Source of the DNA: Candidatus Schekmanbacteria bacterium
Lineage (GTDB): Bacteria; Schekmanbacteria; GWA2-38-11; J061
DNA length: 64,000 nucleotides
Direction of reading: 5' to 3'
Assembly (NCBI GenBank): GCA_016219965.1
Contig: JACRJM010000002.1
Location: forward strand, 174,233 to 238,232
Part shown: positions 37,541 through 46,647 of the stretch, in pieces
Layout: every line of letters starts with the position of its first letter
Position numbering within the stretch: position 1 is the first letter of the stretch
Translations under genes and position numbers: made by a program
Notes under the pieces: generated by a model
Told to the model about the DNA's origin: nothing
The model's database searches: none
The model's input: only the letters and a program-made list of their open reading frames with translations

Positions 37541-40500
37541 TTACTTTTCCCCGGCTCCCCTGAAAACATAGAACCTGCTGCCCAGCTTTTTCTGGAAGTT
37601 GTCAAGGTAGATGTAGATTACAGGAGTGATGTAAAGAGTTATTATCTGGGAAAAGAGCAACCCTCCAACTACGGCAAGACCTAATGGGCGGCGGGTTTCC
37701 GCCCCGGCGCCAAAGCCAAGAGCTATGGGAAGTGTTGCCATTAAAGCTGCCATGGTTGTCATCATTATTGGACGGAACCTTATGAGGCATCCCTGATAAA
37801 TGGCTTCTTCCGCGCTTTTCCCCTCTTTTCTTTCCGCTTCAAGTGCAAAGTCTATCATCATGATGGCATTTTTCTTAACGATTCCTATGAGCATTATTAT
37901 TCCTACAAAAGCGTAAAGATTTAGTTCAACGCCGAAAAGCATGAGTGTAAGAAGTGCGCCAAGTCCTGCTGACGGAAGCCCCGAGAGAATAGTCAGAGGA
38001 TGTATGAAGCTTTCATAGAGTATACCGAGCACGATGTAGATCACGATTATAGCCATAAGAAGGAGAAACCAGAACCCCCGCATTGATGATTCAAATGCCT
38101 GCGCTGTTCCCTGAAAACTTCTGCTTATTGTCGGTGGAAGCGTGACATCAGCTAATTTATGTACCTCGTCAACGGCATAGCCAAGAGGTATTCCCGGTTT
38201 AAGGTTAAAAGAGATTGTGACAGATGGAAGTTGTCCCAGGTGGTTTACGGAAAGCGGGCCAACATTTTTTGTTATTTTTGCAACAGCGCTTAATGGAATA
38301 AGCTCTCCTGATGATGAACGTATGTATAGGAGAGACAAAACTGAAGGATTAGTCTGATACTTAGGTTCAAGCTCAGTTATTACTCTGTACTGGTTTGAGG
38401 ATGCAAGTATGGTTGATACCTGGCGGGCGCCGTATGAATAGTAAAGGGCATCTTCTATCTGCTCTGCTGTGACACCAAGGGTTGATGCCTTGTCCCTGTT
38501 GATCTCGACATTTACCTGCGGGTTTTTGATCTGTAAATCGCTTGTTACATCCTGAAGCCCCGGGATCAAACGAATTTTGTCTTCGAGGATCGGAGTATAG
38601 GAATAAAGCTCTTCGATGTTTGGTCCCTGCAAAGTAAATTGGTACTGGCTTTTTGTAAGCTGTCCTCCAAAGCGGACTGTGGGAAGATTCTGCATGAAAA
38701 TCCTGAGCCCCGGGACATCTGCTGTTTTTATCCGAAGGTCCTGTATGATATCATCCACTGTGCGCTTGCGCTGGGAGCGGTCTTTGAGATAAATAAAGAT
38801 ACGCCCTGAGTTTCCGGCAAGGTTAGGCCCTCCGGAACCAACGCTTGACATGAATGAGCGGACATCTTTGTCTGTTTTTACTATATCAGCCATCTGCTTC
38901 TGGTGTTGTGCTATGGATTCAAAGGATATTCCCTGCGCACCTTCGGTAAAACAAAAGATCATCCCCGTGTCTTCGCTCGGGAAAAATCCCTTTGGAATGG
39001 CACCGAAAAGGTAGATTGTTAAAATAAGAATAATAAGTGATACTGCCAGTGTTGTTCTCCGGTGTTTTATAGCTGTTTTCAAAGTATTGTCATAGAGACT
39101 GAACAAGGCATTAAAAAACCGTTCGGAGAGTTCGTAAATGCCGCTGTGTTTTTCCTCTTTCTTTTCTTTTAGAAACCTGCTGCAAAGCATCGGGGTGAGG
39201 CTTAATGAAACAAAACCTGATACAAGAATCGACAATCCGATGGTAACAGCGAACTCGTGCAAAAGCTTTCCTATAAGCCCTCCCATAAAGAGTACAGGGA
39301 TGAAAACTGCTACAAGGGAAAGAGTCATTGAAAGTATTGTGAAGCTTATCTCCCTGGAACCGTTAAGGGCGGCTTCATACACGCTTTCTCCCTGTTCCAT
39401 GTGGCGGACTATGTTTTCAAGCATGACTATGGCATCATCCACTACAAATCCGACCGAAAGGGTAAGCGCCATCAGCGAGAGGTTGTCTAAAGAATAATTA
39501 AAAAGATACATGAAGGAAAATGTTCCCACAACAGACATCGGGAGCGCCATGCTGGGAATAAAAGTTGAAGAAAGATTTCTGAGAAAAAGGAATATAACGA
39601 GCACGACAAGGCAGAGCGCGATAAAAAGGGTGTTCTTCACATCGTTTACTGAGTCCCGTATTGAGACAGAACGGTCATATATTACATTCATATCTATTGA
39701 GGCCGGCATCTGCTCGCGGAATGAGGGGAAGAGCTTTTTTATGGAATCCACGATTTCAACGGTGTTTGTTCCGGGCTGACGCAACACGGCAAGGATGATA
39801 GCCCTGTCATCAACGTACCAGCTCGCAATTTTATCGTTTTCAGTGCTGTCTATTACCCGTCCTACATCTTTTAGCCTTACCGGTGCGCCGTTGCGGTAAG
39901 CTACTATCAAAGGCTCGTAAGCCTTGGCGTTATTTAACTGCCCGGTCGCCTTTATGGTGAATGCCTGCTTGGAACCCCAGAGAGTTCCTGTGGGCAGATT
40001 TACATTGCCGCGTCGTATCGCATTTGCGACCTCATCGATTCCTATTCCCTTCGTGGCAAGGGCAGAAGGGTTAATCTGTGCCCTTACCGCATATTTTTGG
40101 GCTCCGTATATCTGTACCTGCGCAACTCCGCTTACCATTGAAATGCGCTGTCCTATAAATGTATCAGCATATTCATTTACAACGTAAAGGGGCTGTGTTG
40201 CTGAACTAAGGGCAAGAAAAAGGACCGGCTGATCTGCAGGGTTTACTTTTGAATATGATGGCGGACTTGGCATGTCCTGCGGGAGCTGCGATGCTGCTTT
40301 TGTAATTGCAGCCTGCACATCCTGTGCGGCTGCATCTATGTTGCGGTCGAGATCGAACTGAAGGGTCACCTGTGTGGAGCCCAGCGAGTTAGTGGAATTC
40401 ATTGTACTTAAACCGGCAATCGTTGAAAACTGACGCTCAAGCGGAGTGGCGACTGCGGCTGCCATTGTGTCGGGGTTTGCGCCGGGAAGACTTGCTGATA

Positions 40501-40639
40501 CTAATATTGTCGGGAAATCGACGTTGGGCAGATCGCTTACCGGAAGACGCTGATAAGAGATGAAGCCAAAGAAAAGTATAGCGAGCATGACAAGCGTTGT
40601 CATGACAGGACGCTTTATAAAAATTTCTGCAATGTTCAT
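37541..40639 (-). CDS. RND efflux pump, HAE1 (MdtB/MdtC/AcrB-like)
   Basis: Inner-membrane proton-driven exporter, 1032 residues with 12 expected helices and two large periplasmic loops. MNIAEIFIKRPVMTTLVMLA is the classic start. The proton-relay residues are retained: the Asp pair in GFVVDDAIVMLENI and the Lys in VKKNAIMMIDFALEAER. It overlaps the adaptor gene by four bases (ATGA), so the two are translationally coupled. No outer-membrane TolC gene is nearby. The substrate is unknown; MdtABC-type pumps export drugs and bile-like compounds. Confidence 0.95.
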   Translation of the reverse strand: MNIAEIFIKRPVMTTLVMLAILFFGFISYQRLPVSDLPNVDFPTILVSASLPGANPDTMAAAVATPLERQFSTIAGLSTMNSTNSLGSTQVTLQFDLDRNIDAAAQDVQAAITKAASQLPQDMPSPPSYSKVNPADQPVLFLALSSATQPLYVVNEYADTFIGQRISMVSGVAQVQIYGAQKYAVRAQINPSALATKGIGIDEVANAIRRGNVNLPTGTLWGSKQAFTIKATGQLNNAKAYEPLIVAYRNGAPVRLKDVGRVIDSTENDKIASWYVDDRAIILAVLRQPGTNTVEIVDSIKKLFPSFREQMPASIDMNVIYDRSVSIRDSVNDVKNTLFIALCLVVLVIFLFLRNLSSTFIPSMALPMSVVGTFSFMYLFNYSLDNLSLMALTLSVGFVVDDAIVMLENIVRHMEQGESVYEAALNGSREISFTILSMTLSLVAVFIPVLFMGGLIGKLLHEFAVTIGLSILVSGFVSLSLTPMLCSRFLKEKKEEKHSGIYELSERFFNALFSLYDNTLKTAIKHRRTTLAVSLIILILTIYLFGAIPKGFFPSEDTGMIFCFTEGAQGISFESIAQHQKQMADIVKTDKDVRSFMSSVGSGGPNLAGNSGRIFIYLKDRSQRKRTVDDIIQDLRIKTADVPGLRIFMQNLPTVRFGGQLTKSQYQFTLQGPNIEELYSYTPILEDKIRLIPGLQDVTSDLQIKNPQVNVEINRDKASTLGVTAEQIEDALYYSYGARQVSTILASSNQYRVITELEPKYQTNPSVLSLLYIRSSSGELIPLSAVAKITKNVGPLSVNHLGQLPSVTISFNLKPGIPLGYAVDEVHKLADVTLPPTISRSFQGTAQAFESSMRGFWFLLLMAIIVIYIVLGILYESFIHPLTILSGLPSAGLGALLTLMLFGVELNLYAFVGIIMLIGIVKKNAIMMIDFALEAERKEGKSAEEAIYQGCLIRFRPIMMTTMAALMATLPIALGFGAGAETRRPLGLAVVGGLLFSQIITLYITPVIYIYLDNFQKKLGSRFYVFRGAGEK

Positions 40640-41814
40640 GGCTGGTTTTGCGGCGTTGCGGAGGAGCTTTTTATTTGGACTTTTGTACCGGGAAGAAGCT
40701 GAAGCTGTCCGTCTGTTACAACCGTTTCTCCTGCAGAAATGCCGTTTCCGATTAGAGACTCATTACCGGTCGTACGAATTACTTTTACAGGACGCGAGTC
40801 AACCGTCATGTCCGGTTTGACTACAAAAACATATTCTCCCTTCTGGCCTGATTGGACTGATTCTGACGGAATGACTATGGCGTTTTTCTCTGTTGAAAGG
40901 ACAAGTGTTGTGTTGACGAACTGTCCGGGCCAGAGACTCTTTGCAGGATTCTCAAATGTTCCCTTAAGACGTATAGTTCCCGTAGCAGTATCAACGGCAT
41001 TATCTATAAATGTAAGTTCACCTTCCTCAGGTGTTTGCCCATCATTAGGAATTAAAGCCTCAACCTTTAACGTTCCTGAAGATATGTTTTTCTTTATCGC
41101 GGACAGATTCTGTTCAGGTACCGAAAAAGTAACAAGTATCGGGGAAATCTTGTTAATGGTGACAAGCGAGGTATCATTGACCTTGACTATGTTTCCTGCC
41201 TTGACGTCAAGGTTGCCTGTCCGGCCTTCAATCGGGGAATAAATCGAGCAGTAACCTAGCAGTATTTTTGCATTGTCGATTGTTGCCCTGTCGGATTGAA
41301 CTGATGCTTCCAGCATTTCCCTGTTTGTACGTGAACTGTCGTAGTTTTCCCTGGCTATGAACCCTTTTTCGAATAATGATTTATAGCGCTCTTCTTCTGT
41401 TGCTGAATTTTGAAGCTGTGCCTTGTCTTTTGCAAGATTGGCTTCAGCCTGATTAAGGGCTGCTTTAAAAGGACGAGGGTCTATTGAGAAAAGAAGAGCA
41501 CCTTTTTTTACATCATCCCCTTCTTTAAAGTGGACAGTCATCAGCTCTCCGCTGACCAGTGTTTTTATTGTTACGGATGAGATTGTTTCTACTGTTCCTA
41601 TGGCATTTATTGTGACCGGGACATCTTTTGAAACTGCCTTTGCGACTGTCACAGCGACTATTCTCTGTCTGTTTGTTTCATCTTTTGTTTTTGATGAACA
41701 GCCCGTGAAAAATAATACTGACAGAACCCCAAAACATGCAATTAATAATAAAAAGGCAGAATGATGTTTTCTGAGATTATTGATGTATATAAAATGACCA
41801 GATCTTGATTGCAT
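40636..41814 (-). CDS. RND efflux periplasmic adaptor (membrane fusion protein)
   Basis: Connects the RND pump to an outer-membrane channel. The ATG at 41814 is selected, with GAGGAGG nine nucleotides upstream; an ATG at 41841 would overlap the preceding gene. This gives 392 residues. A membrane/lipoprotein segment has Cys38 in VLFFTGCSS as a likely lipidation site. The barrel-sandwich hybrid domain follows (MTVHFKEGDDVKKGALLFSI), then a helical hairpin (about 105-180) and beta-barrel regions. It overlaps the pump gene by four bases. Confidence 0.94.
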   Translation of the reverse strand: MQSRSGHFIYINNLRKHHSAFLLLIACFGVLSVLFFTGCSSKTKDETNRQRIVAVTVAKAVSKDVPVTINAIGTVETISSVTIKTLVSGELMTVHFKEGDDVKKGALLFSIDPRPFKAALNQAEANLAKDKAQLQNSATEEERYKSLFEKGFIARENYDSSRTNREMLEASVQSDRATIDNAKILLGYCSIYSPIEGRTGNLDVKAGNIVKVNDTSLVTINKISPILVTFSVPEQNLSAIKKNISSGTLKVEALIPNDGQTPEEGELTFIDNAVDTATGTIRLKGTFENPAKSLWPGQFVNTTLVLSTEKNAIVIPSESVQSGQKGEYVFVVKPDMTVDSRPVKVIRTTGNESLIGNGISAGETVVTDGQLQLLPGTKVQIKSSSATPQNQP

Positions 41815-41827
41815 GGTTTTAACCTCC

Positions 41828-42484
41828 TCACCAGAATTCATAACGTCCGGAAGCTATCACAAAAACGCCTAAAAGAAAATTAGTAATCGCATGGGCAGCT
41901 ATACAATCTGAAAGTTCGCGTCTGTGGTATAATACGACATTGTATATTGCTCCTGCTATTATGCCTACAAGCCATTGGCTGTGCTCGGAGCCAAAAAGCA
42001 AAGAACTTATTATAAATGAAGTCCATGTGAAAGTTCCGAACTTTACCTTCAGAAAATCAACATTTATGATAAAGCGAAGGACAAAAGAACGCCAGAAAAG
42101 CTCTTCCATTACGGGTACTACTATAACGCTCCCTATCATCCGGTTGAAAATAAGCCATGCGCGAAACATACGGCTTTCAAATATGCCCGGATCATAGGAT
42201 GCAGCATCGAGCTTTGGGTAGAAATCATCAAAGCCAACCCATATTATGAATACAGCTATCCCGGCAAAGAGTGCGAAAAAAGTCCACCCCATACTGAGCT
42301 CTTTATAACTTTTCCAGTAATATATGATGAGGAGTGCGGCAACCAGTGTTTTAATAGGGTAAACGTAATATACTGACCCTTCTATCAGTCTGCTTATTTC
42401 TGTTAAAATCATAAAGGCAGTAAAGGGTATTATGTATGGATAGTATGGACGCCAGTCCGTTTTTTTCTTATCTTTTCCCTCCAC
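41828..42484 (-). CDS. CAAX protease-related membrane protein, exosortase-associated type
   Basis: Intramembrane metalloprotease of the CPBP/Abi family, 218 residues with six or so helices. Catalytic motifs are present: EELFWRSFVLR, the His in SEHSQWL and the His in AHAITNFLLG. The overall pattern, including VPVMEELFWRSF and a C-terminus ending SGRYEFW, matches the CAAX-protease-like group that accompanies exosortase/PEP-CTERM systems. Start is GTG with GGAG seven nucleotides upstream. It lies 13 nt before the efflux adaptor and 26 nt after dtd, so all may share a transcript. No exosortase gene is in this window. Confidence 0.82.
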   Translation of the reverse strand: MEGKDKKKTDWRPYYPYIIPFTAFMILTEISRLIEGSVYYVYPIKTLVAALLIIYYWKSYKELSMGWTFFALFAGIAVFIIWVGFDDFYPKLDAASYDPGIFESRMFRAWLIFNRMIGSVIVVPVMEELFWRSFVLRFIINVDFLKVKFGTFTWTSFIISSLLFGSEHSQWLVGIIAGAIYNVVLYHRRELSDCIAAHAITNFLLGVFVIASGRYEFW

Positions 42485-42510
42485 ACTCTTTCTCCAGATT
42501 AATTGCCAGA

Positions 42511-42969
42511 TTAATTGACCGGATATTTCTCCGAGCTGTCTATTATTATTGTCACAGGGCCTGCGTTAATAAGCTCTACGTCCATCATTGCTCCGAAGAT
42601 ACCTGTTTTTACCGGGATACCGTAAGTCGAGATTTTTTTTACGAACATCTCATAAAGAGGGATTGCCTTTTCCGGTTTTGCGGCTTTTACGAAACTAGGT
42701 CTTCTTCCTTTCCTTGTATCTCCAAGGAGTGTGAACTGGCTTACTACAAGAACCTCTCCGGAAATGTCAATGCATGAAAGATTCATTTTGCCATCGCTGT
42801 CTTCGAATATTCGCAAATTCGCAGTTTTTTCTGCAACGTAGTCCGCATTGTCTTCATTGTCATCTTCGCTTACACCGAGCAGTACGAGCAAACCTTGTCC
42901 TATTGATGAACAGAGTTTCCCGTCCACTTCCACCTTTGCATTGCTTACACGCTGGATGACAGCTTTCAT
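42511..42969 (-). CDS. dtd: D-aminoacyl-tRNA deacylase
   Basis: Removes D-amino acids (and mischarged glycine) from tRNA, a proofreading function. 152 residues, usual size. [17 protein letters not shown] starts the fold; [17 protein letters not shown] and [11 protein letters not shown] hold the conserved substrate-binding motifs. No good ribosome site is seen before the ATG. First gene of the minus-strand group ending with the RND pump. Confidence 0.96.
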   Translation of the reverse strand: MKAVIQRVSNAKVEVDGKLCSSIGQGLLVLLGVSEDDNEDNADYVAEKTANLRIFEDSDGKMNLSCIDISGEVLVVSQFTLLGDTRKGRRPSFVKAAKPEKAIPLYEMFVKKISTYGIPVKTGIFGAMMDVELINAGPVTIIIDSSEKYPVN

Positions 42970-43134
42970 AAATTATTAAATAATTATTAAATATTGATTG
43001 TTAGAAAATTTTGATATTATGAAATAATTCTAAAAGCAAGGCAGATTAACAGCAATCTTTTTGGTATTGCCTTGCTCCTCCGCGCTGTGTTAATAAACGC
43101 CGGATGCAGTGAGAAACCATTTCATAAAGGTGTT

Positions 43135-43596
43135 ATGGGGAATGAGGAGAAAATAGTCTGCCAGAACAAGAAAGCCTATTATGAGTATACGATTCTTGAA
43201 AAATATGAGGCTGGCATGGTGCTTCTTGGAACTGAGGTAAAATCTTTAAGGGAAGGAAAAGGGAATTTAAAAGACAGCTATGCGACTATCAGGGATGGAG
43301 AAGTCTTTCTTTATAATTGCCATATAAGCCCCTATTCACATACCGGGCAGGAAGGGCATGAACCCTTAAGGACTAGAAAGCTTCTTCTCACGTCAAGAGA
43401 GATAAACAAGCTCTCCGGCAAAGTAGAGGAAAAAGGGCTTACCCTGGTGGCGACTAAGATTTATTTTAAAAATGGACTGGCAAAGATTGAGATCGCCCTT
43501 GCCAAAGGGAAAAAGCTCCATGACAAGAGAAAAGCGATACAGGAAAAGGAAGTAAAGAGAGAGCTTGACAGACAGGTAAGACAGAGACGGGATTAG
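43135..43596 (+). CDS. smpB: SmpB, tmRNA-binding protein
   Basis: Binds tmRNA and rescues stalled ribosomes. The ATG at 43135 is preferred (AAAGG upstream, family-like opening with [17 protein letters not shown]); a longer frame opens at 43072. 153 residues. The OB core contains [18 protein letters not shown], and the basic tail [18 protein letters not shown] matches the functional C-terminus. It abuts the amidase-like gene, which starts at the very next base. Confidence 0.97.
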   Translation: MGNEEKIVCQNKKAYYEYTILEKYEAGMVLLGTEVKSLREGKGNLKDSYATIRDGEVFLYNCHISPYSHTGQEGHEPLRTRKLLLTSREINKLSGKVEEKGLTLVATKIYFKNGLAKIEIALAKGKKLHDKRKAIQEKEVKRELDRQVRQRRD

Positions 43597-44454
43597 ATGA
43601 TGATAGAGAAAAAAATGAGAAGATTTAAAATAAGAATATTGGCAGTCGTAATGTTCCTGTTTTCATTTTTGCTGTTTGCAGGAATGGCAAATATTCTGTC
43701 AGCAGAGGGGAAACCGGCACAGTCAGGGAAAATTGTTGTCATAAATCCTGCACAGGGGGGGAAAGATAATGGGATCTCTGTTGACGGAAAGGTCTTTGAA
43801 AAAGATATAGTTTTGGGTCTTGCCCTGTCGCTTAAAGATAAAGCGCCCAATTGCGGTTTTGCAGTCTCACTTACAAGGGATAAGGATGCGGATCTTACTC
43901 TGTCCGACAGGATAACCATGGCGAATATGCGCTCCCCAATGGCTTTTATAAGCTTCCATGTAGGGGCATCTTTTGATTCTGCTGTACGGGGGATAAAGAT
44001 ATATACCTGGTCGAAAAATCTGGGGATGCTTTCTCTTGGAACGGAGAAAAAATTTAAAAGCTGGACTGACAATACTCCAGGCAGTCAGGATGCGGGTGGA
44101 GGTGAAGCATCAAATGAAACTCCCTCCGCCGCTCCAGGTACAGCACCGAAATTAAAGATAAAGCCATTAAGCGAAGTGCAGGAAGGTTCCAGTGAAGAAA
44201 GCCAGAAACTTGCATCAGCAATAAAAGATGAGATAAGCAAGCTCCCGGATATCCCATGCACCCTCGAGCATGCACCTTTGGCTGACCTAGGAGGGATTGC
44301 GGCACCGGCGGTTGTTATAGAAGTTTTTCAGGCATCTAATCCGAAAGACAAATCAGCGCTTCTCGATGAGAACATAAAAGACAGTATTGCCTCTGCAATA
44401 TGTAAAGGAGTGGGTAATTATTTATCAGGGAAAAAGATTCAAAATGAAGAATAG
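43597..44454 (+). CDS. Amidase_3-like protein lacking a zinc-binding His
   Basis: A 285-residue exported protein with an N-terminal membrane/signal segment (about 11-36) and the fold of N-acetylmuramoyl-L-alanine amidases that cut peptidoglycan. The usual metal motif DPGHGG is here NPAQGG, so the first zinc ligand His is replaced by Gln53. The second ligand (Glu68 in FEKD), the His of SFHVGA and the final catalytic-type Glu in VVIEVFQASN remain. A low-complexity insert (about 155-190) splits the domain. It may be an inactive regulator or bind metal differently. It overlaps the GerMN gene by 11 bp, and both lie ahead of murI. Confidence 0.8.
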   Translation: MMIEKKMRRFKIRILAVVMFLFSFLLFAGMANILSAEGKPAQSGKIVVINPAQGGKDNGISVDGKVFEKDIVLGLALSLKDKAPNCGFAVSLTRDKDADLTLSDRITMANMRSPMAFISFHVGASFDSAVRGIKIYTWSKNLGMLSLGTEKKFKSWTDNTPGSQDAGGGEASNETPSAAPGTAPKLKIKPLSEVQEGSSEESQKLASAIKDEISKLPDIPCTLEHAPLADLGGIAAPAVVIEVFQASNPKDKSALLDENIKDSIASAICKGVGNYLSGKKIQNEE

Positions 44455-45025
44455 AGTAATTATATTTGTTGCCATAATCATTTGTGCCGGGCTTTTAAGC
44501 TGTGTAAAGGAAGAGAAGAAAAAGCCTGTCAAAACTGAAGAGGCTGTTGCAGAGAAATTGCTTGTTGATGAAGAGTTATCTATTTTTATCCCTTCAGGAG
44601 GAGCTATTGTTCCCCATAAATCGCTATTCCAGTTTCTCCCTGAAGACGGCAGTGAAGAAAAAATAAAAGCAGTTTTAGCCCGTCTGTTAAAAGGAGATGT
44701 GAATTTTTCTACGGTCTTTCAATCTGCAGGGCAATCATCCGGGCCCGGAGCCGCCGGAATTGATGTGCTTGATGTCATAATAAGCCGCGAGAACATTGCG
44801 TACGTAGATCTAAGCAGATCTTTTATGACGAGGAACCCGACAGGCATTACATCAGAGATTGAGGCTGTCAACTCTGTTGCACTCACTGTCTTGAAAAATT
44901 TTCCGGAAATCACGGGAGTAATGATCCTGATTGACGGCAAGGAGCAGAAGACACTTGCAGGTCATGTCGATATCTCAATGCCATTTCGGCTGTCAGATTC
45001 TGATAACTCCCAGGGGGTGCAGTAA
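44444..45025 (+). CDS. GerMN-domain lipoprotein
   Basis: A 193-residue exported lipoprotein; the ATG at 44444 gives a signal peptide with lipobox LLSC (Cys18). The mature part is one GerMN (sporulation/germination-type) domain, with IFIPSGGAIVPH and AYVDLSRSF typical of the fold. In Bacillus, gerM lies between murI and rph genes; the same neighbourhood occurs here in a diderm, pointing to a general cell-envelope role and not sporulation. It overlaps the amidase-like gene and lies 2 nt before murI. Confidence 0.85.
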   Translation: MKNRVIIFVAIIICAGLLSCVKEEKKKPVKTEEAVAEKLLVDEELSIFIPSGGAIVPHKSLFQFLPEDGSEEKIKAVLARLLKGDVNFSTVFQSAGQSSGPGAAGIDVLDVIISRENIAYVDLSRSFMTRNPTGITSEIEAVNSVALTVLKNFPEITGVMILIDGKEQKTLAGHVDISMPFRLSDSDNSQGVQ

Positions 45026-45027
45026 CA

Positions 45028-45843
45028 GTGCCCGAAAGAGCAATAGGCGTCTTTGATTCAGGCATCGGGGGCCTTACGGTATTAAGGGAGATATCAAAGC
45101 TTCTGCCTCAGGAAAATCTTGTTTATCTCGGAGACACGGCACGCGTACCTTACGGCTCAAAATCTGCCGAGACAGTCCGCAGGTATGCAATACAGAATAT
45201 AGACTTCCTTCTTACCAAGTATGTGAAATTCCTTGTCGTTGCCTGTAACACCGCATCTGCCTATGCGCTTGAACTCATAAGGGAGCACTATGATGTCCCG
45301 GTAATCGGGGTTATTGATCCGGGGGCAAAGGCGGCTGTGAGAGCAAGCGCGAATAAGAAAATCGGAGTGATAGGGACAAGGGCTACCATAGGAAGCGGAG
45401 CTTATGAGAAAATCATACATTCTCTGGACAGCACCGCCGAGATTTTTGCAAAGCCCTGCCCCCTCTTTGTCTCTCTTGCAGAAGAAGCGATGTTCGAAGG
45501 GGGGATAACGGACAAGGTTGTGGAATTTTATCTCAAGGAGATTAAAGAGTGCGAAGTTGACACCCTGATTCTGGGCTGTACCCATTATCCGCTCCTTAAA
45601 AAATCCATTGCGAATTACATGGGAAAAAATGTGACACTTCTTGATTCAAGCATTGAGACAGCTTCTGAAGTGAAGAGGATTCTTATTGAAAGAAATCTTC
45701 TCAAAAAATCTTTTGAAGGACCTGGGACCTGCGACCTTTTTGTCACAGATGATTCCGAACATTTCAGAGGGGCGGCACATCTTTTTACAGGAAATGGTAT
45801 AGTGAAGCTTCAGAAAATAGATCTTTATAAGGAAGAAAAATAG
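45028..45843 (+). CDS. murI: Glutamate racemase
   Basis: Makes D-glutamate for peptidoglycan. 271 residues. Active-site motifs are intact: GVFDSGIGGLTVL near the N-terminus, the first catalytic Cys in VACNTAS and the second in GCTHYPLL. The start is GTG with AGGGGG upstream inside the preceding gene. It precedes rph by 9 bp. Confidence 0.97.
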   Translation: MPERAIGVFDSGIGGLTVLREISKLLPQENLVYLGDTARVPYGSKSAETVRRYAIQNIDFLLTKYVKFLVVACNTASAYALELIREHYDVPVIGVIDPGAKAAVRASANKKIGVIGTRATIGSGAYEKIIHSLDSTAEIFAKPCPLFVSLAEEAMFEGGITDKVVEFYLKEIKECEVDTLILGCTHYPLLKKSIANYMGKNVTLLDSSIETASEVKRILIERNLLKKSFEGPGTCDLFVTDDSEHFRGAAHLFTGNGIVKLQKIDLYKEEK

Positions 45844-45852
45844 GGGAGAAAA

Positions 45853-46575
45853 GTGAGAAAAGGAAAAAGAAAACCTAATGAGTTAAGGCCGGTAAAGATA
45901 ACAGTAAGACCGGTAAAATATCCAGCCGGTTCGGCGCTGATCGAGGTTGGCGACACAAAGGTGCTCTGTGCTGCAAGCATACAGGAAGATGTCCCGAAGT
46001 TCCTTGCAGGAAAGGGAACGGGATGGGTGACTGCCGAATACTCTATGCTTCCTGCATCGACTAATACAAGAAATCAGCGTGAGCGCGGTGGAAAGATAAG
46101 CGGCAGGACGCAGGAGATACAAAGATTGATCGGGAGGAGCCTGAGGGCTGTAGTTGACTTTTCCCTGCTCGGCGAAAGGACAATAATGATTGACTGCGAT
46201 GTTTTGCAGGCTGACGGCGGCACAAGGACCGCCTCCATCACTGGAGCCTATGTCGCACTTAAAATGGCGGCGGAAAATCTGGTCAGGAAAAAGCTTGTTG
46301 AGAAAAACCCGGTTACAGGGCAGGTTGCGGCAGTAAGCGCAGGCATTATAGGAAAGACGATTTTTCTTGATCTTGATTATGATGAGGATTCAACGGCAGA
46401 TGTTGATATGAACCTTGTAATGACAGGAGACGGAAAGATTGTGGAGGTACAGGCTACCGGAGAAAGGGAGAATTTTTCCCAGTCCGAGCTTTCAAAGTTA
46501 ATTGGAACAGCAGAGAAGGGGATCAATAGACTTTTTGAGTTCCAGTCGAAGGTGCTAAAGACTGCTAAAAGATGA
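45853..46575 (+). CDS. rph: RNase PH
   Basis: Phosphorolytic 3' exoribonuclease that trims tRNA precursors; 240 residues. RGGKISGRTQEIQRLIGRSL and DCDVLQADGGTRTASITGAY carry conserved RNA- and phosphate-binding residues. Start is GTG with GGGGAGAAAA just before it. The rdgB/HAM1 gene that often follows rph is absent; leuS comes next. Confidence 0.97.
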   Translation: MRKGKRKPNELRPVKITVRPVKYPAGSALIEVGDTKVLCAASIQEDVPKFLAGKGTGWVTAEYSMLPASTNTRNQRERGGKISGRTQEIQRLIGRSLRAVVDFSLLGERTIMIDCDVLQADGGTRTASITGAYVALKMAAENLVRKKLVEKNPVTGQVAAVSAGIIGKTIFLDLDYDEDSTADVDMNLVMTGDGKIVEVQATGERENFSQSELSKLIGTAEKGINRLFEFQSKVLKTAKR

Positions 46576-46647
46576 AAATCAATGAGTCACTTGAGGTCAT
46601 GGGAATTTGATGATATAAAGAATTTTTTTAATTGAGAGAAAGTTCAT

